In this document: one piece after another, positions 15,040-23,637 of the stretch
Layout of the letters: the number at the start of each line of letters is the position of its first letter
Position numbering within the stretch: position 1 is the stretch's first letter
Assembly (NCBI RefSeq): GCF_008244685.1
Contig: NZ_VTFT01000001.1
Location: 2,335,248-2,399,247, forward strand
Source: Luteimonas viscosa
Lineage (GTDB): Bacteria > Pseudomonadota > Gammaproteobacteria > Xanthomonadales > Xanthomonadaceae
Direction: 5' to 3'
Length of the DNA: 64,000 nucleotides
Made by a program: the position numbers and the translations under genes
The notes under the pieces: generated by a model
What the model was told of the DNA's origin: nothing
Seen by the model: only the letters and a program-made list of their open reading frames with translations
The model's database searches: none

Positions 15040-16258
15040 TCGCACTGCGATTCCGTTTACCCGAAGCCTGCGCCGCGCGCGCCTGGTCCCGGTGCTGCTG
15101 GCGGCCGCGCTCGCGGTGGCCTGCAGCAGCGAAGCCGCGCCCGGCGACGGCGCACCGCCGCCGCCGGAAGTCAGCGTCGCCGAAGTGGTGGCCAGGCCGG
15201 TGCGCCAGTGGGACGACTTCACCGGCCGCGTCAGCGCGATCGAGACGGTCGAGCTGCGCGCACGCGTCAGCGGCTACGTCGAGCGCGTGGCCTACGAGGA
15301 AGGGCAGGAGGTGCGCAAGGGCGACCTGCTGTTCTCGATCGACCCGCGGCCTTACCGCGCCGCGCTCGACCAGGCACTCGCCGAGCTCGAGCGGGCGCGC
15401 AGCGAATCGCGGCTGGCCCGTGCGCAGAACACGCGGGCCAAGGCGCTGGTCGATGCGCGTGTCATCTCGCGCGAGGAATTCGAGACGCGCAATGCCGCCA
15501 ATGCCCAGGGCGATGCCGCGGTGCGCGCTGCCGAAGCCGCGGTCGCCGCGGCACGCCTGGACCTGCAGTTCACCCAGGTGCGTTCGCCGATCGACGGCCG
15601 CGCCGGTCGCGCGATGGTGACCACCGGCAACCTGGTCCAGGCCGATGCCACCCTCCTGACCACCGTGGTCTCGCAGGATCCGGTGCACGTCTACTTCGAA
15701 GCCGACGAGCAGACCTGGCTCCGCTACAGCCGCCTCGCCCGGGAGGGCGAGCGCGCCACCACCGACAACGCGGTCCGGGTGGCCCTCGCCGGCGAGGACG
15801 GCTATCCGCATGCGGGCACCGTCGACTTCGTCGACAACCGGGTCGATCCGGCCACCGGGACCATCCGCGCACGCGCCGTGCTGCGCAATCCCGAGCGCCT
15901 GTTCACCCCCGGCCTGTTCGCGCGCGTGCAGCTGGAAGGCAGCGGCGAATTCGACGCGCTGCTGGTGGACGACAAGGCGGTGCTGACCGACCAGGACCGC
16001 AAGTACGTCTACGTGCTCGGCGAGGACGACACCGCGCAGCGGCGCGACGTGGTGCTCGGCCGCGTGGTCGACGGGCTGCGCGTGGTGCAGTCCGGGCTGG
16101 AGCCGGGCGACCGCGTGATCGTCAACGGCGTGCAGAAGGTGTTCATGCCGGGCATGCCGGTGGCGCCCAAGCAGGTGGCGATGGAAACCCCGCCGCCGAC
16201 CGGCGCGCCGCAGGTCGCGCAGGCCGCCGGGCCGGCGTCGCCCGAGCGGACGGACTGA
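15026..16258 (+). CDS. RND efflux periplasmic adaptor (MexE/AcrA-type membrane fusion protein)
   Basis: A 410-residue adaptor linking the inner-membrane pump to the outer-membrane channel. An N-terminal signal ends at a weak lipobox (A-V-A-C, Cys33), so lipid anchoring is probable. It has the lipoyl half-motif GYVERVAYEEGQEVRKGDLL, an alpha-hairpin coiled coil rich in Ala/Glu/Arg (about 105-175), the second lipoyl segment RSPIDGRAGRAMVTTGNLV, beta-barrel and membrane-proximal domains, and a Pro-rich tail. The ATG lies inside the end of the upstream SDR-like gene, so the operon is continuous. The next gene, the pump, starts only 310 bases later. The MexE/BpeE type is suggested by the LysR neighbour. 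Confidence 0.93.
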   Translation: MNTADRTAIPFTRSLRRARLVPVLLAAALAVACSSEAAPGDGAPPPPEVSVAEVVARPVRQWDDFTGRVSAIETVELRARVSGYVERVAYEEGQEVRKGDLLFSIDPRPYRAALDQALAELERARSESRLARAQNTRAKALVDARVISREEFETRNAANAQGDAAVRAAEAAVAAARLDLQFTQVRSPIDGRAGRAMVTTGNLVQADATLLTTVVSQDPVHVYFEADEQTWLRYSRLAREGERATTDNAVRVALAGEDGYPHAGTVDFVDNRVDPATGTIRARAVLRNPERLFTPGLFARVQLEGSGEFDALLVDDKAVLTDQDRKYVYVLGEDDTAQRRDVVLGRVVDGLRVVQSGLEPGDRVIVNGVQKVFMPGMPVAPKQVAMETPPPTGAPQVAQAAGPASPERTD

Positions 16259-16568
16259 TCCAGCCGGAGGCCAGGGACGGCCATCCGGGCGCGGCGAAGG
16301 ATCCGTCGGCTCGCGCACAGCGTTGCGCGGGACCCGCCAGACGGATCGCCGCTGCGCCAGGGATGACGGCACGCGCCGAAGGCCGACCGCCGGATCGCGC
16401 TTGCCACCGCCCGCAACATCGTTTCCCCCGGGCCGCCCCCCGGCCCGTCCGGCCGGTGGCCTTCCCCGACTCCTCCCTCGCAAGGGGAAGGTCGCCGGAC
16501 CGGGTTTTTCTTCTCCCCATGCCGCGCGCCGCGCGTCATGAACGCGGCGCCGCCGCACAGGACACGCC
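16259..16568. other. Intergenic region inside the efflux operon
   Basis: These 310 bases separate the adaptor from the pump, an unusually long gap for genes normally translated together. They hold GATCCGTC (16300-16307) with its inverted copy at 16340-16347, a CGGGCCG/CGGCCCG hairpin (16429-16447) and the terminator-like structure at 16453-16509. No gene is supported. Confidence 0.7.
16453..16509 (+). terminator. Terminator- or attenuator-like hairpin between adaptor and pump genes
   Basis: Bases 16453-16467 pair with 16484-16498 to form a 15-bp stem with two G-T wobbles (core CCTTCCCC / GGGGAAGG), with a 16-base loop. TTTTT follows at 16505-16509. The T-run begins six bases after the stem, so termination may be partial. 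It could set the adaptor:pump ratio. Alternatively it may be one of the palindromic repeats common in this family. Confidence 0.45.
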
Positions 16569-19500
16569 ATGGACTTCTCAAAATTCTTCATCGACCGGCC
16601 GATCTTCGCCGCGGTGCTGTCGATCGTGATCTTCGCCGCCGGGCTGATCTCGATCCCGCTGCTGCCGATCGGCGAATACCCCGAGGTGGTGCCGCCGTCG
16701 GTGGTGGTGCGCACCGTGTACCCGGGCGCCAATCCCAAGGTGATCTCCGAGACGGTGGCCACGCCGCTGGAGGAGGCGATCACCGGCGTCGAGGACATGA
16801 TGTACGTCAAGTCGGTCGCCGGCTCCGATGGCGTGCTGCAGCTCACCGTCACCTTCAGCCCCGGCACCGATCCCGACGAGGCCACGGTCAAGGTGCAGAA
16901 CCGCGTCTCGCAGGCGCTTGCGCGCCTGCCAGAGGACGTGCGCCGCCAGGGCGTGACCACGCAGAAGCAGTCGCCGGTATTCCTGATGGTGGTGCACCTG
17001 ACCTCGGAGGACGGCCGTTACGACTCGCTGTACCTGCGCAACTACATGCGCCTGCACGTGCGCGACGAACTCTCGCGCATCAGCGGCGTGGGCGATGCGC
17101 AGCTGTTCGGCGGCGGCGACTACGCGATGCGCCTGTGGCTGGACCCGGACAAGATCGCCTCGCGCGGCCTGACCGCCGGCGACGTGCTGCGCGCGGTGCG
17201 CGAGCAGAACGTGCAGGTCTCGGCCGGCCAGCTCGGTGCCGAGCCGATGCCGAACGGCAGCGACTTCCTGCTGCCGATCAATGCGCGCGGCCGACTGCAG
17301 AGCGTCGAGGAATTCGGCGACATCGTGCTCGAGGCCGGCGCCGGTGGCGAGATCGTGCGCCTGCGCGACGTCGCCCGGATCGAACTGGCCGCCGGCGACT
17401 ACACCCTGCGCGCGCGCCTGGACGGCAAGAACGCGGCCGCGATCGGCATCTTCCAGGCGCCCGGCGCGAACGCGCTGCAGATCCGCGACGCGGTGGTGGC
17501 GAAGATGGACGAGTTGCGGCCATCTCTGCCGCCCGGGGTGGAGATCCAGTCGATCTACGACACCACCATCTTCGTGCGCGATTCGATCAAGTCGGTCATC
17601 GTCACCCTGCTCGAAGCGGTCCTGCTGGTGGTGCTGGTGGTGATCCTGTTCCTGCAGACCTGGCGCGCTTCCATCATCCCGCTGCTGGCGGTGCCGGTCT
17701 CGATCGTGGGTACCTTCGCGGTGCTCAACCTGCTCGGCTTCTCGATCAATACCCTGACCCTGTTCGGCCTGGTGCTGGCGATCGGCATCGTGGTGGACGA
17801 TGCGATCGTGGTGGTGGAGAACGTCGAGCGCCATATCGAGGAAGGCGCGCAACCGCTCGAGGCCGCGCACCTGGCGATGCGCGAGGTGTCGGGGCCGATC
17901 GTCGCCATCACCCTGGTGCTGTGCGCGGTGTTCGTGCCGATGGCGTTCCTCGACGGCGTGACCGGCCAGTTCTACAAGCAGTTCGCGGTCACGATCGCGG
18001 TCGCCACGGCGATCTCCGGCCTGAACTCGCTGACCCTGTCGCCTGCGCTGGCGGCCAAGCTGCTCAAGCCGCACGGCGCGCCGCCCGATGCGCTCGGCCG
18101 CCTGATCGAGCGCCTGTTCGGCTGGGTGTTCCGCCCGTTCAACCGCTTCTTCAAGCGCAACTCGGAGCGCTACGAGGGCGCGGTGTCGCGCACGCTGGGC
18201 CGTCGCGGGGCGGTGTTCGTGGTCTACCTGGTGCTGCTGGCGGGCGCGGGCCTGATGTTCAAGGCGGTGCCGGCGGGCTTCATCCCGGTGCAGGACAAGC
18301 TGTACCTGATCGCCGGCGTGAAGATGCCCGAGGGCGCGTCGATCGAGCGCACCGACGCGGTGCTCAAGCAGATGGCCGCGATCGCCAAGGACGTCGACGG
18401 CGTCGCCAGCGAGGTCGCGTTCCCGGGCCTGAACCCGCTGCAGTTCACCAACACGCCCAACAACGGCGTGGTGTTCTTCACCCTCGATCCATTCTCGGAG
18501 CGCTCGCGCACCGCGGAGGAGATCACCGCCGAGCTCAACCAGAAGTTCGCCTCGATCCAGGAGGGCTTCACCTTCGCCTTCATGCCGCCGCCGATCCAGG
18601 GCCTGGGCAACGGCTCCGGCTGGTCGCTGTTCGTCGAGGACCGCACCCGGCTGGGCTACGGCGCGCTGCAGGACGCGGTGCAGGCGTTCCAGGGCGCGGC
18701 CTCGCAGACGCCGGGGATGGGCTTTCCGATCACCAGCTACCAGGCCAACGTGCCGCAGCTCGATGCCGAGGTCGACCGGGTCAAGGCCAAGGCCCAGGGC
18801 GTGCCGCTGACCGAACTGTTCGAGACCCTGCAGGTGTACCTGGGTTCTGCCTACGTCAACGACTTCAACATGTTCGGCCGCACCTGGCAGGTGATCGCGC
18901 AGGCCGACGGCGGCTTCCGCGACGAAGTCACCGACATCGCCAGCCTGCGCACCCGCAACGAAGCCGGCGCCATGGTGCCGATCGGGTCGATGGTCGACGT
19001 GCGCCAGACCTACGGTCCCGATCCGGTGATCCGCTTCAACGGCTATCCGGCCGCCGACCTGCTGGGCGAGGCCGACCCGCGCGTGCTGTCCTCGGGCGAG
19101 GCGATGGCGAAAGTCACCGAGCTCGCGCAGCAGGTGCTGCCGACCGGCATGGGCATCGACTGGAGCGACCTGAGCTACCAGCAGGCCACCCAGGGCGACG
19201 CCGCGCTGGTGATCTTCCCGCTCGCGGTGCTGCTCGCCTTCCTGGTGCTGGCGGCGCTGTACGAGAGCTGGACCCTGCCGCTGGCGGTGATCCTGATCGT
19301 GCCGATGACGATGCTCGCCGCGCTGTTCGGCGTGTGGCTGAGCGGCGGCGACAACAACGTGTTCGTGCAGGTCGGCCTGGTGGTGCTGATGGGGCTGGCG
19401 TGCAAGAACGCGATCCTGATCGTGGAGTTCGCGCGCGAGCTGGAGCTGCAGGGCAAGGGCATCGTGGAAGCGGCGCTGGAAGCCTGCCGCCTGCGTCTGC

Positions 19501-19745
19501 GCCCGATCGTGATGACCTCGGTGGCGTTCATCGCCGGCACCGTGCCGCTGGTGCTCTCCAGCGGCGCCGGCGCCGAGGTGCGCTCGGTCACCGGCATCAC
19601 CGTGTTCGCCGGCATGCTCGGCGTCACCGCCTTCGGCCTGTTCCTCACCCCGGTGTTCTACGTCGCGCTGCGCAAGCTGGCCAACCGGCCGCTGGTGTCG
19701 CACGCGCCGGCGCATGCATCGACCGCGGCACGGCTAGACGCATGA
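16569..19745 (+). CDS. RND multidrug efflux inner-membrane transporter (HAE1 family, MexF-like)
   Basis: A 1058-residue proton-driven pump, standard for HAE1 transporters. It starts MDFSKFFIDRPIFAAVLSIV, as in MexF/AcrF proteins. The proton-relay aspartates of TM4 are Asp410 and Asp411 (GIVVDDAIVVVENVERH). The second membrane half has the matching GLACKNAILIVEFARE motif (Lys of TM10) and RLRPIVMTS. Two large periplasmic loops follow TM1 and TM7. It takes drugs or metabolites from the periplasm or outer leaflet and passes them, with the adaptor at 15026 and the channel at 20605, through the outer membrane. A plausible ribosome site precedes the ATG. Substrates cannot be told from sequence; MexF relatives export chloramphenicol, quinolones and quinolone-signal precursors. 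Confidence 0.96.
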   Translation: MDFSKFFIDRPIFAAVLSIVIFAAGLISIPLLPIGEYPEVVPPSVVVRTVYPGANPKVISETVATPLEEAITGVEDMMYVKSVAGSDGVLQLTVTFSPGTDPDEATVKVQNRVSQALARLPEDVRRQGVTTQKQSPVFLMVVHLTSEDGRYDSLYLRNYMRLHVRDELSRISGVGDAQLFGGGDYAMRLWLDPDKIASRGLTAGDVLRAVREQNVQVSAGQLGAEPMPNGSDFLLPINARGRLQSVEEFGDIVLEAGAGGEIVRLRDVARIELAAGDYTLRARLDGKNAAAIGIFQAPGANALQIRDAVVAKMDELRPSLPPGVEIQSIYDTTIFVRDSIKSVIVTLLEAVLLVVLVVILFLQTWRASIIPLLAVPVSIVGTFAVLNLLGFSINTLTLFGLVLAIGIVVDDAIVVVENVERHIEEGAQPLEAAHLAMREVSGPIVAITLVLCAVFVPMAFLDGVTGQFYKQFAVTIAVATAISGLNSLTLSPALAAKLLKPHGAPPDALGRLIERLFGWVFRPFNRFFKRNSERYEGAVSRTLGRRGAVFVVYLVLLAGAGLMFKAVPAGFIPVQDKLYLIAGVKMPEGASIERTDAVLKQMAAIAKDVDGVASEVAFPGLNPLQFTNTPNNGVVFFTLDPFSERSRTAEEITAELNQKFASIQEGFTFAFMPPPIQGLGNGSGWSLFVEDRTRLGYGALQDAVQAFQGAASQTPGMGFPITSYQANVPQLDAEVDRVKAKAQGVPLTELFETLQVYLGSAYVNDFNMFGRTWQVIAQADGGFRDEVTDIASLRTRNEAGAMVPIGSMVDVRQTYGPDPVIRFNGYPAADLLGEADPRVLSSGEAMAKVTELAQQVLPTGMGIDWSDLSYQQATQGDAALVIFPLAVLLAFLVLAALYESWTLPLAVILIVPMTMLAALFGVWLSGGDNNVFVQVGLVVLMGLACKNAILIVEFARELELQGKGIVEAALEACRLRLRPIVMTSVAFIAGTVPLVLSSGAGAEVRSVTGITVFAGMLGVTAFGLFLTPVFYVALRKLANRPLVSHAPAHASTAARLDA

Positions 19746-19864
19746 TGCTGCGGCGCCCGGAACCGGCGAGCCCCGGCGCGAACCGGTTCCCGCACTGACG
19801 ATGGCGCGGCGACCTGCGCCGCGCCCCACTCCCATTCCCCCATCGACGCAAGGACAACATCCAG

Positions 19865-20611
19865 ATGAACACCGTTTCCAGAATCGCCCTGGTCACCGGC
19901 GCCACCCGCGGCATCGGCTTCGAGACCGTCCGCCAGCTGGCGGAAAATGGCGTGCACACGCTGCTGGCCGGACGCAATCGCGAGCGTGCGGTCGAGGCCG
20001 CGCTGAAACTGCAGGCGCAGGGACTGCCGGTCGAGGCCATCGTGCTCGACGTCACCGACGCGGCCAGCATCGACGCGGCGGTCGCCGACGTCGAACGACG
20101 CCACGGCCGGCTCGACATCCTCGTCAACAACGCCGGCATCGCGATCGACGCCGCCGACAAGGGCGTCTCCGGGCAGTCGCTCGAGACCTGGCGCACCACG
20201 TTCGACACCAACGTGTTCGGACTGATCGCCGTGACCCGGGCCTTCCTGCCGCTGCTGCACAAGTCCACGGCCGGACGCATCGTCAACGTGTCCAGCGCGC
20301 TGGGCTCGGTGACCCTGCACGCCGATCCGTCTTCCTTCATCTACGACTTCAAGATCCCCGCCTACAACGTCTCCAAGAGCGCGGTGAACGCCTGGACCGT
20401 GCAGCTGGCGTACGAACTCAGGGACAGCACGATCAAGGTCAACACCATCCACCCGGGTTACGTGAAGACCGAAATGAACCACGTCGACGGCGAGCAGCGC
20501 GGCGAGCTCGAGGTGCCCGATGGCGCGCGCACCAGCGTGCGCCTGGCGCTGATCGACGACGACGGTCCGAACGGAGGCTTCTACTACCTCGACGAGGTGC
20601 TGCCATGGTGA
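19865..20611 (+). CDS. Short-chain dehydrogenase/reductase inserted in the efflux operon
   Basis: A 248-residue classical SDR with all hallmarks: TGATRGIG (11-18), NNAG (88-91), catalytic Ser near 143-144 and Tyr167-x3-Lys171 (YNVSK). HPGYVKTEMN matches the usual substrate-loop start. It resembles carbonyl-reductase-like SDRs using NADPH. It lies 119 bases after the pump and overlaps the start of the channel gene by seven bases, so it is clearly part of the operon. A role in reducing an electrophilic carbonyl compound that the pump also handles is an attractive inference, not shown by the sequence. Confidence 0.9.
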   Translation: MNTVSRIALVTGATRGIGFETVRQLAENGVHTLLAGRNRERAVEAALKLQAQGLPVEAIVLDVTDAASIDAAVADVERRHGRLDILVNNAGIAIDAADKGVSGQSLETWRTTFDTNVFGLIAVTRAFLPLLHKSTAGRIVNVSSALGSVTLHADPSSFIYDFKIPAYNVSKSAVNAWTVQLAYELRDSTIKVNTIHPGYVKTEMNHVDGEQRGELEVPDGARTSVRLALIDDDGPNGGFYYLDEVLPW

Positions 20612-22074
20612 CCCGCCTCGCGATCACGACGCTGGCCGCCGCGCTGCTGGCGGCCTGCGCGGTGGGCCCCGACCACGTGCGGCCGCAGGTAGCCGTGCCC
20701 GACCGCTTCGGCGCCGATGACGCGACCACCGGCGAGGCCGCCGCACCATCGGCGGACGCTACCGCGCCGGCCGGATTCGACGATGCCTTCCTGCAGGGCC
20801 TGGGCGATGAACAGCTGGCCGGCCTGGTGCGCGACGCGCTGCATGCGAACCACGACCTGCGCATCGCGCTGACCCGCTACGACCGCGCCAACGCGCTGTT
20901 GCGCGGTTCGCGCCTCGACGCCCTGCCGACCATCACCGCCCAGGGTGAGGCCGCGGACGTGCGCGGCAGCGCCGACCAGGCGCCGGGCGTGGGCCGCGAG
21001 GCGCGCGATGGCGAGCAGTGGAGCGCCGGCATCTCGGCCAGCTGGGAACTCGACCTGTTCGGCCGCGTGCGCCGTGGCATCGAGTCCGGTCGCGCCGAGG
21101 CCGAGGCCAGCGCCGCCGACCTGCGCGCGATGCAGGTCGCGATCGCCGGCGAGGTCGCGCGCACCTACGTCGAGCTGCGCGGCACCCAGGAGCGCTTGCG
21201 CGTGGCCGTCGCCAACCGCGACAACCAGCAGCAGACCCTGGACCTGGTGCAGGCGCGCCTGGATGCCGGGGCCGGCACCGAGTTCGACATGGTCCGCGCC
21301 CGCGCGCAGCTGGAAACGACCGCGGCGCGGGTCCCGGCGCTGGAGGCGCAGCGGCAGGTGGCCATGCACCGGCTGGCGGTGCTGACCGGACGCGACCCGA
21401 CCGCGCTGGTCGCCACCCTCGCCCCGCAGCGTGCGTTGCCGGCGTTGCCGCCGCGGATCGATCCCGGCGCGCCCGGCGAACTGCTGCGGCAGCGTCCCGA
21501 TGTCGCCGCCGCCGAAGCCCGGCTGCATGCCGCGACCGCGCGCATCGGCGTCGCCACCGCGGACCTGTTCCCGCGCTTCACCCTCGGCGGGCTGATCGGC
21601 AGCCAGGCGATCGACTCGAGCGCGCTGTTCGAGCGCGACAGCGAGACGCGGATCGTCGCGTTGGGCATCGACTGGTCGTTCCTCGACATCGGCCGCGTAC
21701 GCGCCCGCATCGCAGCGGCCGATGCCGATGCCGAGGGCGAACTCGCGCGCTACCAGCAGTCGGTGCTGCTGGCGCTCGAAGACGCCGAGAACGCGCTCGT
21801 GCGCCATGGGCGCGCGCGCACCGAGGACGCGCACCTGGAACGCGCCGCGATCGATGCCGAACAGGCGGCGCAGCTGGCGCGTGCGCGCTTCGAGGCGGGG
21901 GCGTCCGGCCTGTTCGACGTGCTCGACGCCGAACGCGTGCAGTTGCAGGCGCAGGACGCCTTCGCCGATGGCCGTACCCGCAGCGTCGCCAGCGCGGTGG
22001 CGCTGTACCGCGCGCTGGCCGGCGGCTGGCCGCGGGTGCTGCCGGAGCGCGAGCGGATCGCCGGGCGCCGCTGA
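20605..22074 (+). CDS. Outer-membrane efflux channel lipoprotein (OprN/NodT family)
   Basis: A 489-residue TolC-like outer-membrane factor. The signal peptide ends in a good lipobox (L-L-A-A-C, Cys18), followed by VGPDHVRPQVAVPDRF, the typical beginning of NodT-family channels. Two OEP repeats of long alpha-hairpins follow. SWELDLFGRVRRGIESGRAE and the second-repeat counterpart IDWSFLDIGRVRARI are family marks. It forms the trimeric exit duct for the RND pump encoded upstream. The ATG overlaps the SDR stop (ATGGTGA), so the two are translationally coupled. The operon ends here, with 205 bases before folE. Confidence 0.93.
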   Translation: MVTRLAITTLAAALLAACAVGPDHVRPQVAVPDRFGADDATTGEAAAPSADATAPAGFDDAFLQGLGDEQLAGLVRDALHANHDLRIALTRYDRANALLRGSRLDALPTITAQGEAADVRGSADQAPGVGREARDGEQWSAGISASWELDLFGRVRRGIESGRAEAEASAADLRAMQVAIAGEVARTYVELRGTQERLRVAVANRDNQQQTLDLVQARLDAGAGTEFDMVRARAQLETTAARVPALEAQRQVAMHRLAVLTGRDPTALVATLAPQRALPALPPRIDPGAPGELLRQRPDVAAAEARLHAATARIGVATADLFPRFTLGGLIGSQAIDSSALFERDSETRIVALGIDWSFLDIGRVRARIAAADADAEGELARYQQSVLLALEDAENALVRHGRARTEDAHLERAAIDAEQAAQLARARFEAGASGLFDVLDAERVQLQAQDAFADGRTRSVASAVALYRALAGGWPRVLPERERIAGRR

Positions 22075-22279
22075 GCCGCGCCCGGCGGGCCGCGTCGCCG
22101 CCGCGTGCGAGGCCTGCGCAGGGTGCGCCCGGGGGTGACGGTCGGCGGAGAGCGGCTGAAGGCCCCGGGCCGTCGGGTCCACGCGCTGCTTCGCCGGATG
22201 GCATGCCGCGAAGCGGGTCCGCCGATTTTCGTCGCGCGCTACCATGTGCACCCGCTTTGCCTGCCCGCCGGAGCCTGCC

Positions 22280-22885
22280 GTGACCGATTCCCACGACCAC
22301 CGCAACGGCGTGCCGCGCACGCAGGCCGAGGACGCGGTGCGCACCCTGCTGCGCTGGGCCGGCGAGGACCCGGCGCGCGAGGGTCTGCTCGACACGCCCA
22401 AGCGCGTGGTCAACGCCTACACCGAGTGGTTCAGCGGCTATGCGCTCGATCCGGACGAATACCTCGCGCGCACATTCGAGGAGGTCGCCGGCTACGACGA
22501 AATGATCGTGCTGCGCGACATCGAGTTCGAAAGCCATTGCGAGCACCACATGGCGCCGATCATCGGCCGCGTGCACGTGGGCTACCTGCCCGACGGCAAG
22601 GTGGTGGGCATCAGCAAGCTCGCGCGCGTGGTCGAGGCCTATGCCCGCCGCTTCCAGGTGCAGGAGAAGATGACCGCGCAGATCGCCGGCTGCGTGCAGC
22701 GCGCGCTGGCGCCGCTGGGCGTGGGCGTGGTGGTGGACGGCAGCCACGAATGCATGACCACGCGCGGGGTGCACAAGCGCGGCGTGAGCATGGTCACCTC
22801 GACCATGCTCGGCAGCTTCCGCGAGGACGCGCGTACCCGCGACGAGTTCCTGCGCTTCATCGAGGGCGGCGGCGGCCGTCGCTAG
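22280..22885 (+). CDS. folE: GTP cyclohydrolase I (FolE)
   Basis: Cytosolic zinc enzyme converting GTP to 7,8-dihydroneopterin triphosphate, the first step of tetrahydrofolate synthesis. It has 201 residues, normal length. The zinc ligands are visible: Cys87 and His90 in [10 protein letters not shown] and Cys158 in [10 protein letters not shown]. The [11 protein letters not shown] and [20 protein letters not shown] motifs are also standard. The GTG at 22280 follows GGAG with good spacing and gives the family-typical N-terminus; the ATG at 22244 would add residues upstream of that ribosome site. It is followed immediately, with no gap, by the ychJ-like gene, so the two are probably co-translated. 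Confidence 0.95.
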   Translation: MTDSHDHRNGVPRTQAEDAVRTLLRWAGEDPAREGLLDTPKRVVNAYTEWFSGYALDPDEYLARTFEEVAGYDEMIVLRDIEFESHCEHHMAPIIGRVHVGYLPDGKVVGISKLARVVEAYARRFQVQEKMTAQIAGCVQRALAPLGVGVVVDGSHECMTTRGVHKRGVSMVTSTMLGSFREDARTRDEFLRFIEGGGGRR

Positions 22886-23269
22886 GTGGGGGCCTGTCCC
22901 TGTGGCACCGGCCGCGACTACGCCGACTGCTGCGGACCGCTGCACGACGGCGCGCCGGCGCGCGATGCCGAGGCGCTGATGCGCTCGCGTTACAGCGCGT
23001 ACGTGCGCGAGGACGCGAACTACCTGCTGCGCAGCTGGCATCCGACCACGCGCCCGGGCGAACTGTCGTTCGACGCACCGAAGACGCAGCGCCCGACCTG
23101 GCTCAAGCTCGACGTGCTGCGCCATGTCGCGACCGGCGTGGACAGCGCCGAGGTCGAGTTCGTCGCCCGCTATCGCATCGGCGGTGGCTCGGTGGTGCGC
23201 ATGCGCGAATGCAGCCGTTTCGTGCGCGAGGATGGGCGCTGGCTCTACCTGGAAGCGGTGCAGGACTGA
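22886..23269 (+). CDS. YchJ/UPF0225-family protein with N-terminal SEC-C-type motif
   Basis: A 127-residue protein starting at GTG directly after the folE stop. The N-terminus [13 protein letters not shown] (cysteines 4, 6, 15, 16) is an SEC-C zinc motif, followed by [10 protein letters not shown], the mark of YchJ/UPF0225 proteins with an NTF2-like fold. Some members have a second SEC-C at the C-terminus, which is absent here. The function is unknown; the motif suggests zinc binding. Its tight coupling to folE is notable but offers no clear functional link. After it come 368 bases of repeats. Confidence 0.85.
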   Translation: MGACPCGTGRDYADCCGPLHDGAPARDAEALMRSRYSAYVREDANYLLRSWHPTTRPGELSFDAPKTQRPTWLKLDVLRHVATGVDSAEVEFVARYRIGGGSVVRMRECSRFVREDGRWLYLEAVQD

Positions 23270-23353
23270 TTGGATCGGGTCCGGCGCATGGGGTGCGCGT
23301 CGGCTGGGTACCGCGGAGGGCGCGGAGGCGTCACGCGCGGTGGAGGCGGGAGG

Positions 23354-23388
23354 CCGTCCCCGGGTGCGCTGCGCTTGCCCGGGCTACG
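23354..23388. repeat. REP-like 35-base repeat, copy 1
   Basis: It begins CCGTCCCCGGGTGCGCTGCG and ends CTTGCCCGGGCTACG. CCCGGG at both ends and GTGCGC/GCGC in the middle allow a stem-loop. The second copy, 118 bases on, differs by one visible base (A for G in CTTACCC). This is a well-known type of intergenic palindrome in GC-rich gammaproteobacteria. Confidence 0.7.
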
Positions 23389-23471
23389 TGTCGTGGAGAT
23401 GCGTAGCCCGGACAAGGCCGAAGGCCGCCGTCGGGGTGGAGGTGTGCTGCGCAATGGGTGTGGCGGGGGCA

Positions 23472-23506
23472 CCGTCCCCGGGTGCGCTGCGCTTACCCGG
23501 GCTACG
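23472..23506. repeat. REP-like 35-base repeat, copy 2
   Basis: Near-identical to 23354-23388, in the same orientation. The fragment TAGCCCGG... at about 23404 between the copies is in the opposite orientation, giving a REP-pair layout. Confidence 0.7.
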
Positions 23507-23637
23507 CGGCGACGCGGTGGGCCTTGCGGGCGGAATCGCGCCGTGTGAATGCGCCGCGAACCGGTGCGCCGCCTTGCATGTGGCGCTTCGGGACGCGCGG
23601 CTATGCTGCGCGCTCGTATGTGTGCGGGAGCCCTTCC

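Larger units (their letters stand above)
23270..23637. other. Intergenic region with two REP-like repeats
   Basis: No gene is supported in these 368 bases between ychJ and the transglycosylase. Two 35-base direct repeats (23354-23388 and 23472-23506) and a partial inverted copy (TAGCCCGGACAAGGC near 23404) dominate. The start of the transglycosylase lies at the right edge. Confidence 0.75.

Noticed and set aside
16578..19715. Long minus-strand open frame opposite the RND pump (His/Gln/Arg-rich)
   Set aside because: It mirrors the strongly conserved pump on the plus strand and has no recognisable domain. GC-rich DNA commonly leaves the opposite frame open.
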